A DNA stretch of 64,000 bases from Clostridia bacterium (lineage in GTDB: Bacteria > Bacillota > Clostridia > TANB77 > CAG-508): the NCBI GenBank assembly GCA_017528085.1, contig JAFXPH010000015.1, positions 1-64,000 of the forward strand. The letters are read 5' to 3'. Each line of letters starts with the position of its first letter. Position 1 is the first letter of the stretch. Below are positions 26,618-34,644 of the stretch, piece after piece. The notes beneath the pieces are model-generated. The model was not told the origin of the DNA. It did not search any database and saw nothing but the letters and a program-made list of their open reading frames with translations. The translations under genes and the position numbers were made by a program.

Positions 26618-27853
26618 TTATGAATAGAAAAAGTCTTTTACTTTCTCTAAGATATTTTTAAGTATATTTCTTTCTGTCTTAACATCAATATTATTTGAAA
26701 CTGATTTAGCATAAGGTCTAGCTGCTATATATCTTACCAAAGAATATGCTACTCTATATGTACTCTTAACAGAAGTAACTAATCTACCAGTAGAATTCTT
26801 TACAGGTATATTTAAAATAATTTTTCCTGCTATATCACTCTTACTGATATTAGTAATACCTTCACCTGTTAGAATTACATTATTAATAGTATTCTTATTG
26901 ATTCCTTTTGAAGTAATATCTTTATTTACTAATGTAAATATTTCCTCTACTCTAGCTTCAATAATTTCTATTAACTCTGAACTCTTAATAGTTACATTCT
27001 TAAGATCAGCGTCTTTGCATGTATTTAAAATAATATTATTATCGTTATCGATATATGATTTTAATGCTAAACCATATTGTCTCTTCAATTTATCTGCTTC
27101 TTCATGTGAAATACCTAAAACATAAGATATATCACTTGTTATATTATTACCACCTAAAGTAATCGTATTTGAATAAATAAATGAAGAGCCATTAAATACA
27201 CCTATTTCTGTATTTCCTGCTCCAACATCTAAAATCATAACATTATCTTGCAATTCATTAGTATCTAATACTAAATTTCTTTCTGCAAGTGATATTGGTA
27301 CTATACCATCTATATCTAGCCCAGCTTTCTTGAAAACTGATGTTAGTTGTCTAACATATTCTTTATCTCCAAGTATTACTTGAGCTGTTACTGTAAAGTT
27401 TGAGCTAAACTTACCAACAGGATCTTCGACAGCTTTACCATCTTCAAGAATAAACTTATCTGGAACTATATCAATAAATACTTTGTCATCTGGTATATCT
27501 ATTTTTCTAACTTGTATTATTGCTGAAGAAACATCATTTAATGAAATGCCAGCAAATTTATCTTTTGCATCTTTTACGATACTGTTTTGGACAATTGTTA
27601 CGTACTTACCAGGAATTGTTGTATATACTGAATTGATTTTGAAATTTGAATAATCTTCAGCTTCTTTGATAGATTTAGCTATAGCTGAACTTAATTCGTC
27701 TTCATCAACAATTACACCTTTTTTAATCGCAGAACATTTTGCACTTGTCATGCAAATGCTTTCAATCTGGTTAAAATTAGTAACTTCGCCAACAAATGTA
27801 CTAACTTTGGAAGTTCCAATATCGATACCAACTATTATGTCTCCTATTGCCAA
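26618..27853 (-). CDS. ftsA: cell division protein FtsA
   Basis: Actin-like ATPase anchoring the FtsZ ring to the membrane. Phosphate-binding DIGTSKVSTFVGEV, ILDVGAGNTEIGVF and ILTGEGITNI are conserved, and the basic C-terminus (NILEKVKDFFYS) fits the amphipathic membrane helix. I prefer the TTG at 27853 as start (MAIGDIIVGIDIGTSK) because GGAGGGAG lies 8 nt upstream. The ATG at 27871 lies upstream of that ribosome binding site and would place it inside the gene. Transcribed with ftsZ from its own promoter. Confidence 0.94.
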   Translation of the reverse strand: MAIGDIIVGIDIGTSKVSTFVGEVTNFNQIESICMTSAKCSAIKKGVIVDEDELSSAIAKSIKEAEDYSNFKINSVYTTIPGKYVTIVQNSIVKDAKDKFAGISLNDVSSAIIQVRKIDIPDDKVFIDIVPDKFILEDGKAVEDPVGKFSSNFTVTAQVILGDKEYVRQLTSVFKKAGLDIDGIVPISLAERNLVLDTNELQDNVMILDVGAGNTEIGVFNGSSFIYSNTITLGGNNITSDISYVLGISHEEADKLKRQYGLALKSYIDNDNNIILNTCKDADLKNVTIKSSELIEIIEARVEEIFTLVNKDITSKGINKNTINNVILTGEGITNISKSDIAGKIILNIPVKNSTGRLVTSVKSTYRVAYSLVRYIAARPYAKSVSNNIDVKTERNILKNILEKVKDFFYS

Positions 27854-27903
27854 AGTTAACTCTCCCTCCATATATAATATTCAAAATTAACTAATCTGTG
27901 ATA

Positions 27904-27932
27904 AGAATATTACATTTTTGGTAAAAAGTCAA
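27904..27932 (-). promoter_or_regulatory. promoter of ftsA-ftsZ
   Basis: Minus-strand TTGACT (27927-27932), 17 bp, TATTCT (27904-27909). It overlaps one arm of a long inverted repeat described separately. Confidence 0.8.
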
Positions 27933-27970
27933 GAATAATTGATATATTTTTGTAATTAAAATGTAATATT
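27906..27970. repeat. 13-bp inverted repeat spanning the ftsAZ promoter
   Basis: AATATTACATTTT (27906-27918) and its exact complement AAAATGTAATATT (27958-27970), 39 bp apart. One arm covers the -10 box and the other lies upstream of -35, a layout suited to a repressor that loops or a dimer bound at both arms. The rest of 27971-28050 holds nothing I can name. Confidence 0.6.
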
Positions 27971-28050
27971 TTTAACATTTTTTGAGATTCTAAAAACCGA
28001 ATAATAGTTTATGAATAATTCGACTTAAAAACGATTATTATTTTTGGTTC

Positions 28051-28084
28051 AAAACAAAAGCACCAACCCTTTCAGATTGGTGCT
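28051..28084 (-). terminator. intrinsic terminator after the divIB-DUF881-sbp group
   Basis: Stem AGCACCAA/TTGGTGCT (28059-28084) with a 10-nt loop and an interrupted T run on the minus strand. It separates the upstream group from the ftsA promoter. Confidence 0.8.
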
Positions 28085-28105
28085 CAATCACTATCTTAAA
28101 TAGTT

Positions 28106-28504
28106 CTATTCAGTAGTGTTTGAATCAGTTTCGTTTTCTTTCTTTTCTTTTAATGAAGCAATCTTATTTGACCATACTTCTACATAATATCTACGAATTA
28201 TTGCTAAGTTTGTGAACATTCTTCCTACGAATACTACTATTGCTGCTAAATAAATATCAACATTAAGCTTATTTCCAAGGATTGTAAGTAATATTGAAAG
28301 AATTGCGTTTCCAAAGAAACCTGTTAAGAAAATCTTTATATCAAAATTCTTTTTAATTACTGATGCTATTCCACCAAATACAGAATCAAGTGCTGCAATA
28401 ATTGCTATTGAAAGGTAACTTGAATATGTATATGAGATTACCGGAGCATGCATTCCTAATATTGCTCCTAGTAAACATCCTAAAATAATACCAAAATAAA
28501 CCAT
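28106..28504 (-). CDS. sbp: small basic protein Sbp (DUF1290)
   Basis: 132 aa, three or four membrane helices (LGCLLGAILGMHAP, YLSIAIIAALDSVFGGIASVI, FFGNAILSILLTIL, LAAIVVFVGRMFTNLAII) and a charged Lys/Glu C-terminus. The family is always found between DUF881 genes and ftsA in Firmicutes; its function is not established. The start codon overlaps the stop of the DUF881 gene (TAATG), so they are translationally coupled. Confidence 0.9.
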   Translation of the reverse strand: MVYFGIILGCLLGAILGMHAPVISYTYSSYLSIAIIAALDSVFGGIASVIKKNFDIKIFLTGFFGNAILSILLTILGNKLNVDIYLAAIVVFVGRMFTNLAIIRRYYVEVWSNKIASLKEKKENETDSNTTE

Positions 28505-29205
28505 TAATCATTATCCTCCACTTCTTTAGAATAATCCATCTTTATTTCTTCTTTATAACTATCAATTAATATATCATCTTTTAACACATAATCAATAGCT
28601 TTTTCTGCTGCTTTTATGCTATCAATATAACCACCTTTGATTATAATAGCACTCTCTAAGTATTTTTTATCACCTATTGCTTTTACAACATAAGGACTAG
28701 ATAATTTTCTACTATTTACTAATATTAGTCTATTATTAACTGAAACTATATCAGAATTTGTTACTATTCTTTCATCATTAATTGAGATAGCTTCTGCACC
28801 TGCAGACTTTAATTCATTTACTAATTTTAATAGATCTAAGCTTTCTATTAATTTGTCTTCACTATCTGAAAGTGTTATTTCTATACCTTGTCCTGTAACC
28901 TTAGTATATCCTAAAAACCTTTCATAATCTTTAATTTCATTATTGATTACATCTGAAGTATTTTGTGAAGAATTTAATTGTGTTTCATATTCTGCAATTT
29001 TATTCTTTGTATCATCTACTTTTTCTTGTACTTCATCATATTTTGCTTTCCATGATGTAAGCTCAGTTCTAAGTTCTGCTTCCCTCATTGTCTCTATTGC
29101 TGTAATATCAGTTTGTTCTACTGTTTTAAACTGAGTAAACATGATTGCCACTAATACAAATGATACTAGTCCAAGAATAATTGATAATGCCATTTTCGTT
29201 TTCAT
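28504..29205 (-). CDS. DUF881 family protein (second copy)
   Basis: 233 aa. N-terminal membrane anchor (about 6-24), a coiled coil (about 40-85) and an extracellular DUF881 domain, including GQGIEITLSDSEDKL and NDERIVTNSDIVSVNNRLILVN. Division-cluster family of unknown role, paralogous to the adjacent upstream gene. RBS is GGAGGTAA. Confidence 0.9.
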   Translation of the reverse strand: MKTKMALSIILGLVSFVLVAIMFTQFKTVEQTDITAIETMREAELRTELTSWKAKYDEVQEKVDDTKNKIAEYETQLNSSQNTSDVINNEIKDYERFLGYTKVTGQGIEITLSDSEDKLIESLDLLKLVNELKSAGAEAISINDERIVTNSDIVSVNNRLILVNSRKLSSPYVVKAIGDKKYLESAIIIKGGYIDSIKAAEKAIDYVLKDDILIDSYKEEIKMDYSKEVEDND

Positions 29206-29215
29206 GTATTACCTC

Positions 29216-29935
29216 CTATTCTACAACTGAAGCGTAATCTGATTTATATACGCCAGTGTATTTTGGTACTATTATTGTATCTTTTTCAACTTGATCTATT
29301 TTAACCTTAATACCATCTCTTTTTAAATATGTAATATAACTACCAGGCATTGTTAATGAGCCATATAGTTGAGAAGTATTTCCTATTGCTTTAAATACAA
29401 ATGGTGCACCAACTTTCTCTCCATTTATTTGGATTACATTTCCTATGCAAGTAATGCTTGTTCTACTAACAATTCTATGATCATTTATAGAAATAGCTTC
29501 TGCACCACAATTTCTTAAAGCATTAAGTACTTCTAGTAAATCTCCATCATGAACTACAGATTGATATGAATCTCCTAAAATTGACATGCTGTCTGCATCA
29601 TCAATTGTTATTATTAGCCCTGGTCCCTTTAGATCGGTATTTCCTAATAATTTGTTATATTCACTTAAAGTCTCTTTGTTCTTTTCAGAAGAACTATTTC
29701 TTCTTACTGCTTCATTTCTAAGGTCTTCTAGTTCTTGTTGAACTATTTTTAAATCTTCTGTAGCGATATCGTATTTTTCTTTCATTCTTAATACGTTATC
29801 TCTTAGTTCATTTTCTGTTTTTGTTTTAGCTACACCTGTATAACTACTATTTACAGTATTAATTTGTATAAAGATACCCATAACTAGCAGTGCACACATT
29901 ATGCCTAAAACAATGGCAATTTGTTTACGATTCAT
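29216..29935 (-). CDS. DUF881 family protein (first copy)
   Basis: 239 aa with the same plan as its neighbour: membrane anchor (about 5-23), coiled coil (about 45-90) and extracellular DUF881 domain (GPGLIITIDDAD, INDHRIVSRTSITCIGNVIQING). The two copies are clearly diverged, so the duplication is old; tandem DUF881 genes are common in this position. Confidence 0.9.
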   Translation of the reverse strand: MNRKQIAIVLGIMCALLVMGIFIQINTVNSSYTGVAKTKTENELRDNVLRMKEKYDIATEDLKIVQQELEDLRNEAVRRNSSSEKNKETLSEYNKLLGNTDLKGPGLIITIDDADSMSILGDSYQSVVHDGDLLEVLNALRNCGAEAISINDHRIVSRTSITCIGNVIQINGEKVGAPFVFKAIGNTSQLYGSLTMPGSYITYLKRDGIKVKIDQVEKDTIIVPKYTGVYKSDYASVVE

Positions 29936-29947
29936 CTTAAATCCTTT

Positions 29948-30805
29948 CTATACAGCTACACTTTCTCTAAATCTAGCGTTTTCTCTATTTAAGTCCATAT
30001 TTACAAAAACTTCGCCGTTTTTACCTTTTTGGTTTTCAACAATTACTTTCATTGTTCCTATTTTAGTGTTCAAATTACTATCGTTACCTAGATAAACAAC
30101 TTTTCCTTCTCCATCTAAGTATAGTATATAATTATCACTATCTGAAATGTCGATTTTAGTAATCATATCAATTACTTCATTACTCTCTGCTACATTAATA
30201 ATCTCATTTGCAGCATCCATTTTTACTAAGTCTTCAACATCCAATCTCATTCCACCACTTGCATTACTTAAATCTGTTTTAAATCCTAGCAAAATTGGAA
30301 TTTGAAGTGGTTCCATTGCGACTTCTAGTATATATCCTTGTGAAGATATATATGCAAAGCTATCTCCAATTTGAACCATATATTTTGGAACATTTTCTTT
30401 TATAGTTATTTCTACTGTATTAGGAAACTTTCTTTTAATTACAGCAGAATCATAATATGTATTTGATTTAAAATTTCTTTTAGCTCTAATCTTATTTATA
30501 AAAAACAAATTATCATCTATCTTAATATTAGACATATTTATAATGCTTTCTGTAGACATACGATTATTGCCTACTACTTCAATGTTCTTTATATTAAATA
30601 AACCAGAAAATACAAGTGCTATGCATATTAAAATGATTACTATCAAAACACATTTAATAATAAATCCAACGCTCTTTTTTGGTTTTTCTTCTTCATAGTC
30701 TGGATCTAGTAGTTTCTTTAATTTTTCATCATTTTTCTTTTGCCTTTTTCTTGCAGCTTCTAGTTTATCCTTAGTGCTTCTTTCTTTTTTTGTACCTTTT
30801 TGCAA
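29948..30805 (-). CDS. divIB: cell division protein DivIB/FtsQ
   Basis: Membrane divisome protein that bridges FtsL/DivIC with septal wall synthesis. 285 aa: a long basic cytoplasmic tail (1-45), one membrane helix (about 46-67), a POTRA domain (FNIKNIEVVGNNRMSTESII, about 69-140) and the beta domain. The start is TTG at 30805 with AGGTGA 8 nt upstream. First gene of the division cluster, with no clear promoter just upstream, so read-through from topB and the HD gene is possible. Confidence 0.9.
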   Translation of the reverse strand: MQKGTKKERSTKDKLEAARKRQKKNDEKLKKLLDPDYEEEKPKKSVGFIIKCVLIVIILICIALVFSGLFNIKNIEVVGNNRMSTESIINMSNIKIDDNLFFINKIRAKRNFKSNTYYDSAVIKRKFPNTVEITIKENVPKYMVQIGDSFAYISSQGYILEVAMEPLQIPILLGFKTDLSNASGGMRLDVEDLVKMDAANEIINVAESNEVIDMITKIDISDSDNYILYLDGEGKVVYLGNDSNLNTKIGTMKVIVENQKGKNGEVFVNMDLNRENARFRESVAV

Positions 30806-30915
30806 AAATTACTTCACCTCTTTTAAAAAGCTAATTTTTGTTATTTTTGTCTCTTGTCTTTTGCACAATTTATTCTATCATATATAGTCTTAAAATTCTA
30901 GTATTGATACTCATT

Positions 30916-31689
30916 TTAAGATACTATTTTTCCATCTAGATATTCGTTTGCATGTCTACGAACAACCTCTAACTCCTCTATACATTCACTATTCATTTTT
31001 TCAAAGTTATCTAAAATAAGATTTATAGTATTATCACCTTTAAGTTTTTTAAATGTGTATTCATAATTAATATCATATAAAAAGCCTATTGTATTGATTG
31101 CTATATCAATCATAGTTTTATGAATTCCGAGATTTCTTGGTATTTGTTTATTGTTTAAGAAAGCATCATATACCTCTTTTGTTATCATATTTGTAGTTTG
31201 GTATTTTTCACCAATCATATCTCGTACCCAATCTTCATTTACATATAGTTCTAACAAATCAAGCTTATCAGCATCTCTTATTATCTTTGAAAATAATAGT
31301 TCTTCCTCATCGGTAATATCATCAATTGAAAATCTATTATGATTAATAATTGCTTTTCTTATCAAATCATCATATTTATCTTCTTCAATAAAGTCTCTTA
31401 TTTTATTTTCTTCAAATAATACTCTACAACCTTCTATTGCATGATCTAGTTTCTTATCAGAAAAACTTCCTACTATCTTTAATTGATTAAATCTTCCTAT
31501 ATCATGTAGTAAACCTATTAATGTGGCAAGTTCTACCCCATCAGCATCTAATCCAATAGTTTCTGCTATTTCTTTGGATTTTCTTTCTACTCTATATGTA
31601 TGTTCTATCTTCCTTACTACTTTAATGCTTGGTTCAAATCCTTGTACATATTCTTTAAAAACTTCTTCAGCTTTTGTGATATCTATCAT
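30916..31689 (-). CDS. HD-domain hydrolase
   Basis: 257 aa, cytoplasmic. The HD metal-binding set is visible: an early His (about 30), the paired LIGLLHDIGR (His62-Asp63), KLDHAIEGC, and IIRDADKLDLLELY for the distal Asp. HD proteins are usually phosphohydrolases of nucleotides or second messengers; the substrate cannot be told. It starts 1 bp after topB ends, so they form an operon. Confidence 0.85.
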   Translation of the reverse strand: MIDITKAEEVFKEYVQGFEPSIKVVRKIEHTYRVERKSKEIAETIGLDADGVELATLIGLLHDIGRFNQLKIVGSFSDKKLDHAIEGCRVLFEENKIRDFIEEDKYDDLIRKAIINHNRFSIDDITDEEELLFSKIIRDADKLDLLELYVNEDWVRDMIGEKYQTTNMITKEVYDAFLNNKQIPRNLGIHKTMIDIAINTIGFLYDINYEYTFKKLKGDNTINLILDNFEKMNSECIEELEVVRRHANEYLDGKIVS

Positions 31690-31690
31690 A

Positions 31691-33595
31691 TTATCTCCTA
31701 ATTACTAATTTATTAAATTTTGAATTAATGTAATTTTCTAATTTTTCCATGAAAACTGGCGATTCTATTTCCTTTTTGGCTACCATATCTAACCCCTTTT
31801 CCCAACTAGCAGTTAATTCTGGATTAAGCATATCCGGAATAGAATTTTTTACTATATCATATATTTTCTCGCCTATATCTGTTGGCGTAATTATCTGTGT
31901 CTTACTATTTATATTAATGTAATTAATTCTTTCTAACTTCTTTATTATTTCTGCTCTAGTTGCACTAGTACCAATACCAGCACCCTTTATTTGCTCTCTT
32001 AATTCTTCATCTTCTATAAGCTTTCCTGCATTTTCCATAGCAAGAATCATAGTACCTGATTTATATCTTGTTGGAGGAGTTGTCTCTCCTTCTTTTAGCT
32101 CATATTGCTGCACGCTTATTTTCTGTCCCTTTTTAAGGTTCTTAAGTATATCCATATTATCAGTTTCTTCATCCTCTTGATTCTTATTCTTAAGAACTTC
32201 TAAATAGCCTATTGTTGTACACACTTTTTGAGAAGCATTAAACTCTTCTGTATCAACTGTACATACTACATTTAGTTTATTAAACTCTGCAGCAGGATAA
32301 AAAATAGCGATAAATCTTTTTACTATTAGTTTGTATATCTCTTTATTTAAATCACTTAACTTATCATAGTTTTCAAATCCTTGACCAGTTGGTATTATTG
32401 CATAGTGATCCGTTATTTTACTATCATTAACGTACTTAGTCTTAACTAAGTTAGTAAAGTATTTTTCATCTACCATCTTCTTTATATATCCATGTATTTC
32501 TTCATCATTAAATGATTTATAAAGTCCATTTAAATTTTTACCTATTTCTTTTGCTATAGCTGTTGAAAGTACCCTTGCATCCGTTCTAGGATACGTTACA
32601 AGCTTTTTTTCATATAGTTCTTGTATAATCTCTAGGGTTTGATCTGGCTTTAATTTAAACCTATTTGTGCACTCATTTTGTATTTCAGCTAAGTTAAATA
32701 AAAGAGGAGCATTTTCTTTTACTTTAGACTTCTTAAGTTCTGTTATAACTCCATCTTTACCAGCTAAATAGCTTACTAAATCTTTAGCATCTTCCTCCTT
32801 TAAAAAGCCATTTTCATTATATAATTTTGGACTTTCAAAGTAACGAGATTTTTCTTGAACTTTCCATTCAGCTTTGAAATTACTCTTTTCATCTCCAAAA
32901 GTGCCTATAATTTTGTAGTATTTTGTTTTCTTAAAGTCTCTTATTTCTCTTTCTCTAGATACTACCATTCCAAGAACGCAAGTCATAACTCTACCAATTG
33001 ATATTGATATTTTTTCTTGGTTTAATTCTTTTGCTGCTCTTCTACCAAATATTAATGTAAGAAGTCTTGAAAAGTTTATACCTATCAAATAATCCTCTTT
33101 AGCTCTTAGATAAGCAGAATCAGATAAGCTATCATAATAAGAAAGATCTTTAGCTTCTTTTATACCACGAAGTATTTCTTCTTCTGTTTGTGAATCAATC
33201 CATACTCTTTTTATAACAGCTTTTGGATTTGGTTTAGCCATCATAAATACAAGTCTTTGAATGTATTCTCCTTCACGTCCAGAGTCACCTGCATTATAGA
33301 TAACTTCAACATCCTCCCTTTGAAGTAATGATTGAACTACATTAAACTGTTTCTCAACTGCAGGAATTAATTCATACTTATATTCTTTAGGCATAAAAGG
33401 TAATGTATCTAAAGACCATAATTTTAATTTCTCATCATAAGCTTCAGGATAACTCATAGTTACTAAATGACCAACACACCATGTAATTATCCATTCTCCA
33501 GATTCTATATAACCATTTTTTCTTGTCGTATTCAATTTAAGTGCCTTCGCAAATTCAGTTGCGACAGAAGGCTTTTCCGTTATAATTAATTTCAT
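31691..33595 (-). CDS. topB: DNA topoisomerase III
   Basis: Type IA topoisomerase that decatenates DNA by passing strands through a single-strand break. 634 aa: N-terminal TOPRIM (MKLIITEKPSVATEFAKAL, NAGDSGREGEYIQRL), then the catalytic 5Y-CAP core with SISIGRVMTCVLGMVV and the active-site region KLVTYPRTDARVLS (Tyr). The GAGIGTSATRAEI stretch confirms the family. It lacks extra C-terminal zinc fingers. First of a two-gene unit with the HD hydrolase. Confidence 0.94.
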   Translation of the reverse strand: MKLIITEKPSVATEFAKALKLNTTRKNGYIESGEWIITWCVGHLVTMSYPEAYDEKLKLWSLDTLPFMPKEYKYELIPAVEKQFNVVQSLLQREDVEVIYNAGDSGREGEYIQRLVFMMAKPNPKAVIKRVWIDSQTEEEILRGIKEAKDLSYYDSLSDSAYLRAKEDYLIGINFSRLLTLIFGRRAAKELNQEKISISIGRVMTCVLGMVVSREREIRDFKKTKYYKIIGTFGDEKSNFKAEWKVQEKSRYFESPKLYNENGFLKEEDAKDLVSYLAGKDGVITELKKSKVKENAPLLFNLAEIQNECTNRFKLKPDQTLEIIQELYEKKLVTYPRTDARVLSTAIAKEIGKNLNGLYKSFNDEEIHGYIKKMVDEKYFTNLVKTKYVNDSKITDHYAIIPTGQGFENYDKLSDLNKEIYKLIVKRFIAIFYPAAEFNKLNVVCTVDTEEFNASQKVCTTIGYLEVLKNKNQEDEETDNMDILKNLKKGQKISVQQYELKEGETTPPTRYKSGTMILAMENAGKLIEDEELREQIKGAGIGTSATRAEIIKKLERINYININSKTQIITPTDIGEKIYDIVKNSIPDMLNPELTASWEKGLDMVAKKEIESPVFMEKLENYINSKFNKLVIRR

Positions 33596-33663
33596 CTATC
33601 CTGTATCCTTTTTTGCTATCTAGATTATATAAAACAATGTTTTCAAAGTAAAGAATTAAACGC

Positions 33664-33695
33664 AAAAAAATACAGGTAAGCATAACTCACCTGTA
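33664..33695 (-). terminator. intrinsic terminator after the cohesin-like gene
   Basis: Stem TACAGGTAAG/CTCACCTGTA with one G-U pair (33671-33695) and a minus-strand T run. It separates this gene from topB. Confidence 0.85.
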
Positions 33696-33716
33696 ATTTT
33701 TATATAAACGTTCTTA

Positions 33717-34553
33717 TTATCTTATTTCATTATCGATTTTCTCGAATTTAATATAGAATATAAATGCAACTACAACAGCAGCTATTAATATGTAAGAAAT
33801 TGTATCATCGATACCTGTATAAGGAACATCTCCATCAGCTGTATTAGTTGTGTTTGTTCCTGAGTATGATGAATAATTTGATGTATTATTAGTTGTATTG
33901 TTTGTTGTATTCTTTACTGCATTATTTGTTGTGTTATTAGCAGTTGTTGATCCTTGTGATTGATTTGTTGGTGATATTATAATACCATTTGATGCTGTAT
34001 TACTTGCAGTATTTCCAGCTGTATTAGCTGTAGTATTTGTATCAGCAGCTCCTGCTGGTGTAATTGTAACTGTAGTAGAAACATCAGATGCTGTAATATC
34101 ATCTTGGCTGTTTGAAGCAACTATACTTGTAAAGTTAATTGATCCTTTTGTAGCTTCTTTTACTGATTTTAAATCTTCTGCTGATTTAACTTTGAACATT
34201 ATTTGTGCTATTTCTTCATCAGCTTTTACGAATTTACCTTTTGATAAAGTAATTTTTCCATTTTCTGATGAGTAGTTAGCTGTCCAATCATTGATTCCAG
34301 ATACGCTAGAAGTTGTTACAGCGTCAAATAATTTTGAATCATATTTTAAGAAACCACTAACTGTATTGATACCATTTGTACCAACATCTAAATTTGTAAC
34401 TTTAATAGTTACTGTAAAATCTTGTCCTGGTGTAAGTGATGTGCTACTTGGTGTCATAACAGCTGAAAATGAATAAGCATTAACAACTTGAACAAGTGCT
34501 ATCATAACAACAGCAAACATAATAAAAACTTTTAATAATCTTTTCATATTCAT
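33717..34553 (-). CDS. surface-anchored cohesin-domain protein
   Basis: 278 aa. Signal peptide (1-26, ending VNAYS), then a single cohesin-type beta-sandwich (about 30-165: LTPGQDFTVTIKVTNLDV, GFLKYDSKLFDAV, ITLSKGKFVKADEEIAQIMFKVK). An Asn/Thr-rich linker with many N-x-T sequons follows (about 170-235). Then comes VPYTG, close to a sortase LPxTG signal, a hydrophobic helix and a short charged tail KFEKIDNEIR. Cohesins bind dockerins, and the next gene upstream encodes a protease ending in a dockerin, so this protein plausibly displays that protease on the wall. A single cohesin with no cellulose module is unlike classic cellulosome scaffoldins. Own promoter and terminator. Confidence 0.8.
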   Translation of the reverse strand: MNMKRLLKVFIMFAVVMIALVQVVNAYSFSAVMTPSSTSLTPGQDFTVTIKVTNLDVGTNGINTVSGFLKYDSKLFDAVTTSSVSGINDWTANYSSENGKITLSKGKFVKADEEIAQIMFKVKSAEDLKSVKEATKGSINFTSIVASNSQDDITASDVSTTVTITPAGAADTNTTANTAGNTASNTASNGIIISPTNQSQGSTTANNTTNNAVKNTTNNTTNNTSNYSSYSGTNTTNTADGDVPYTGIDDTISYILIAAVVVAFIFYIKFEKIDNEIR

Positions 34554-34576
34554 GAGTAAACCCTCTCCTTTCCTTA

Positions 34577-34605
34577 AGTATAACTTTTATACTAATAAAA
34601 ATCAA
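34577..34605 (-). promoter_or_regulatory. promoter of the cohesin-like gene
   Basis: Minus-strand TTGATT (34600-34605), 17 bp, TATACT (34577-34582). The -35 is one arm of an AATCAA/TTGATT inverted repeat. It means the cohesin gene can be expressed separately from the protease upstream. Confidence 0.73.
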
Positions 34606-34644
34606 GTTATATTTTGATTAATAAATAGTTACAATTTTATTACA

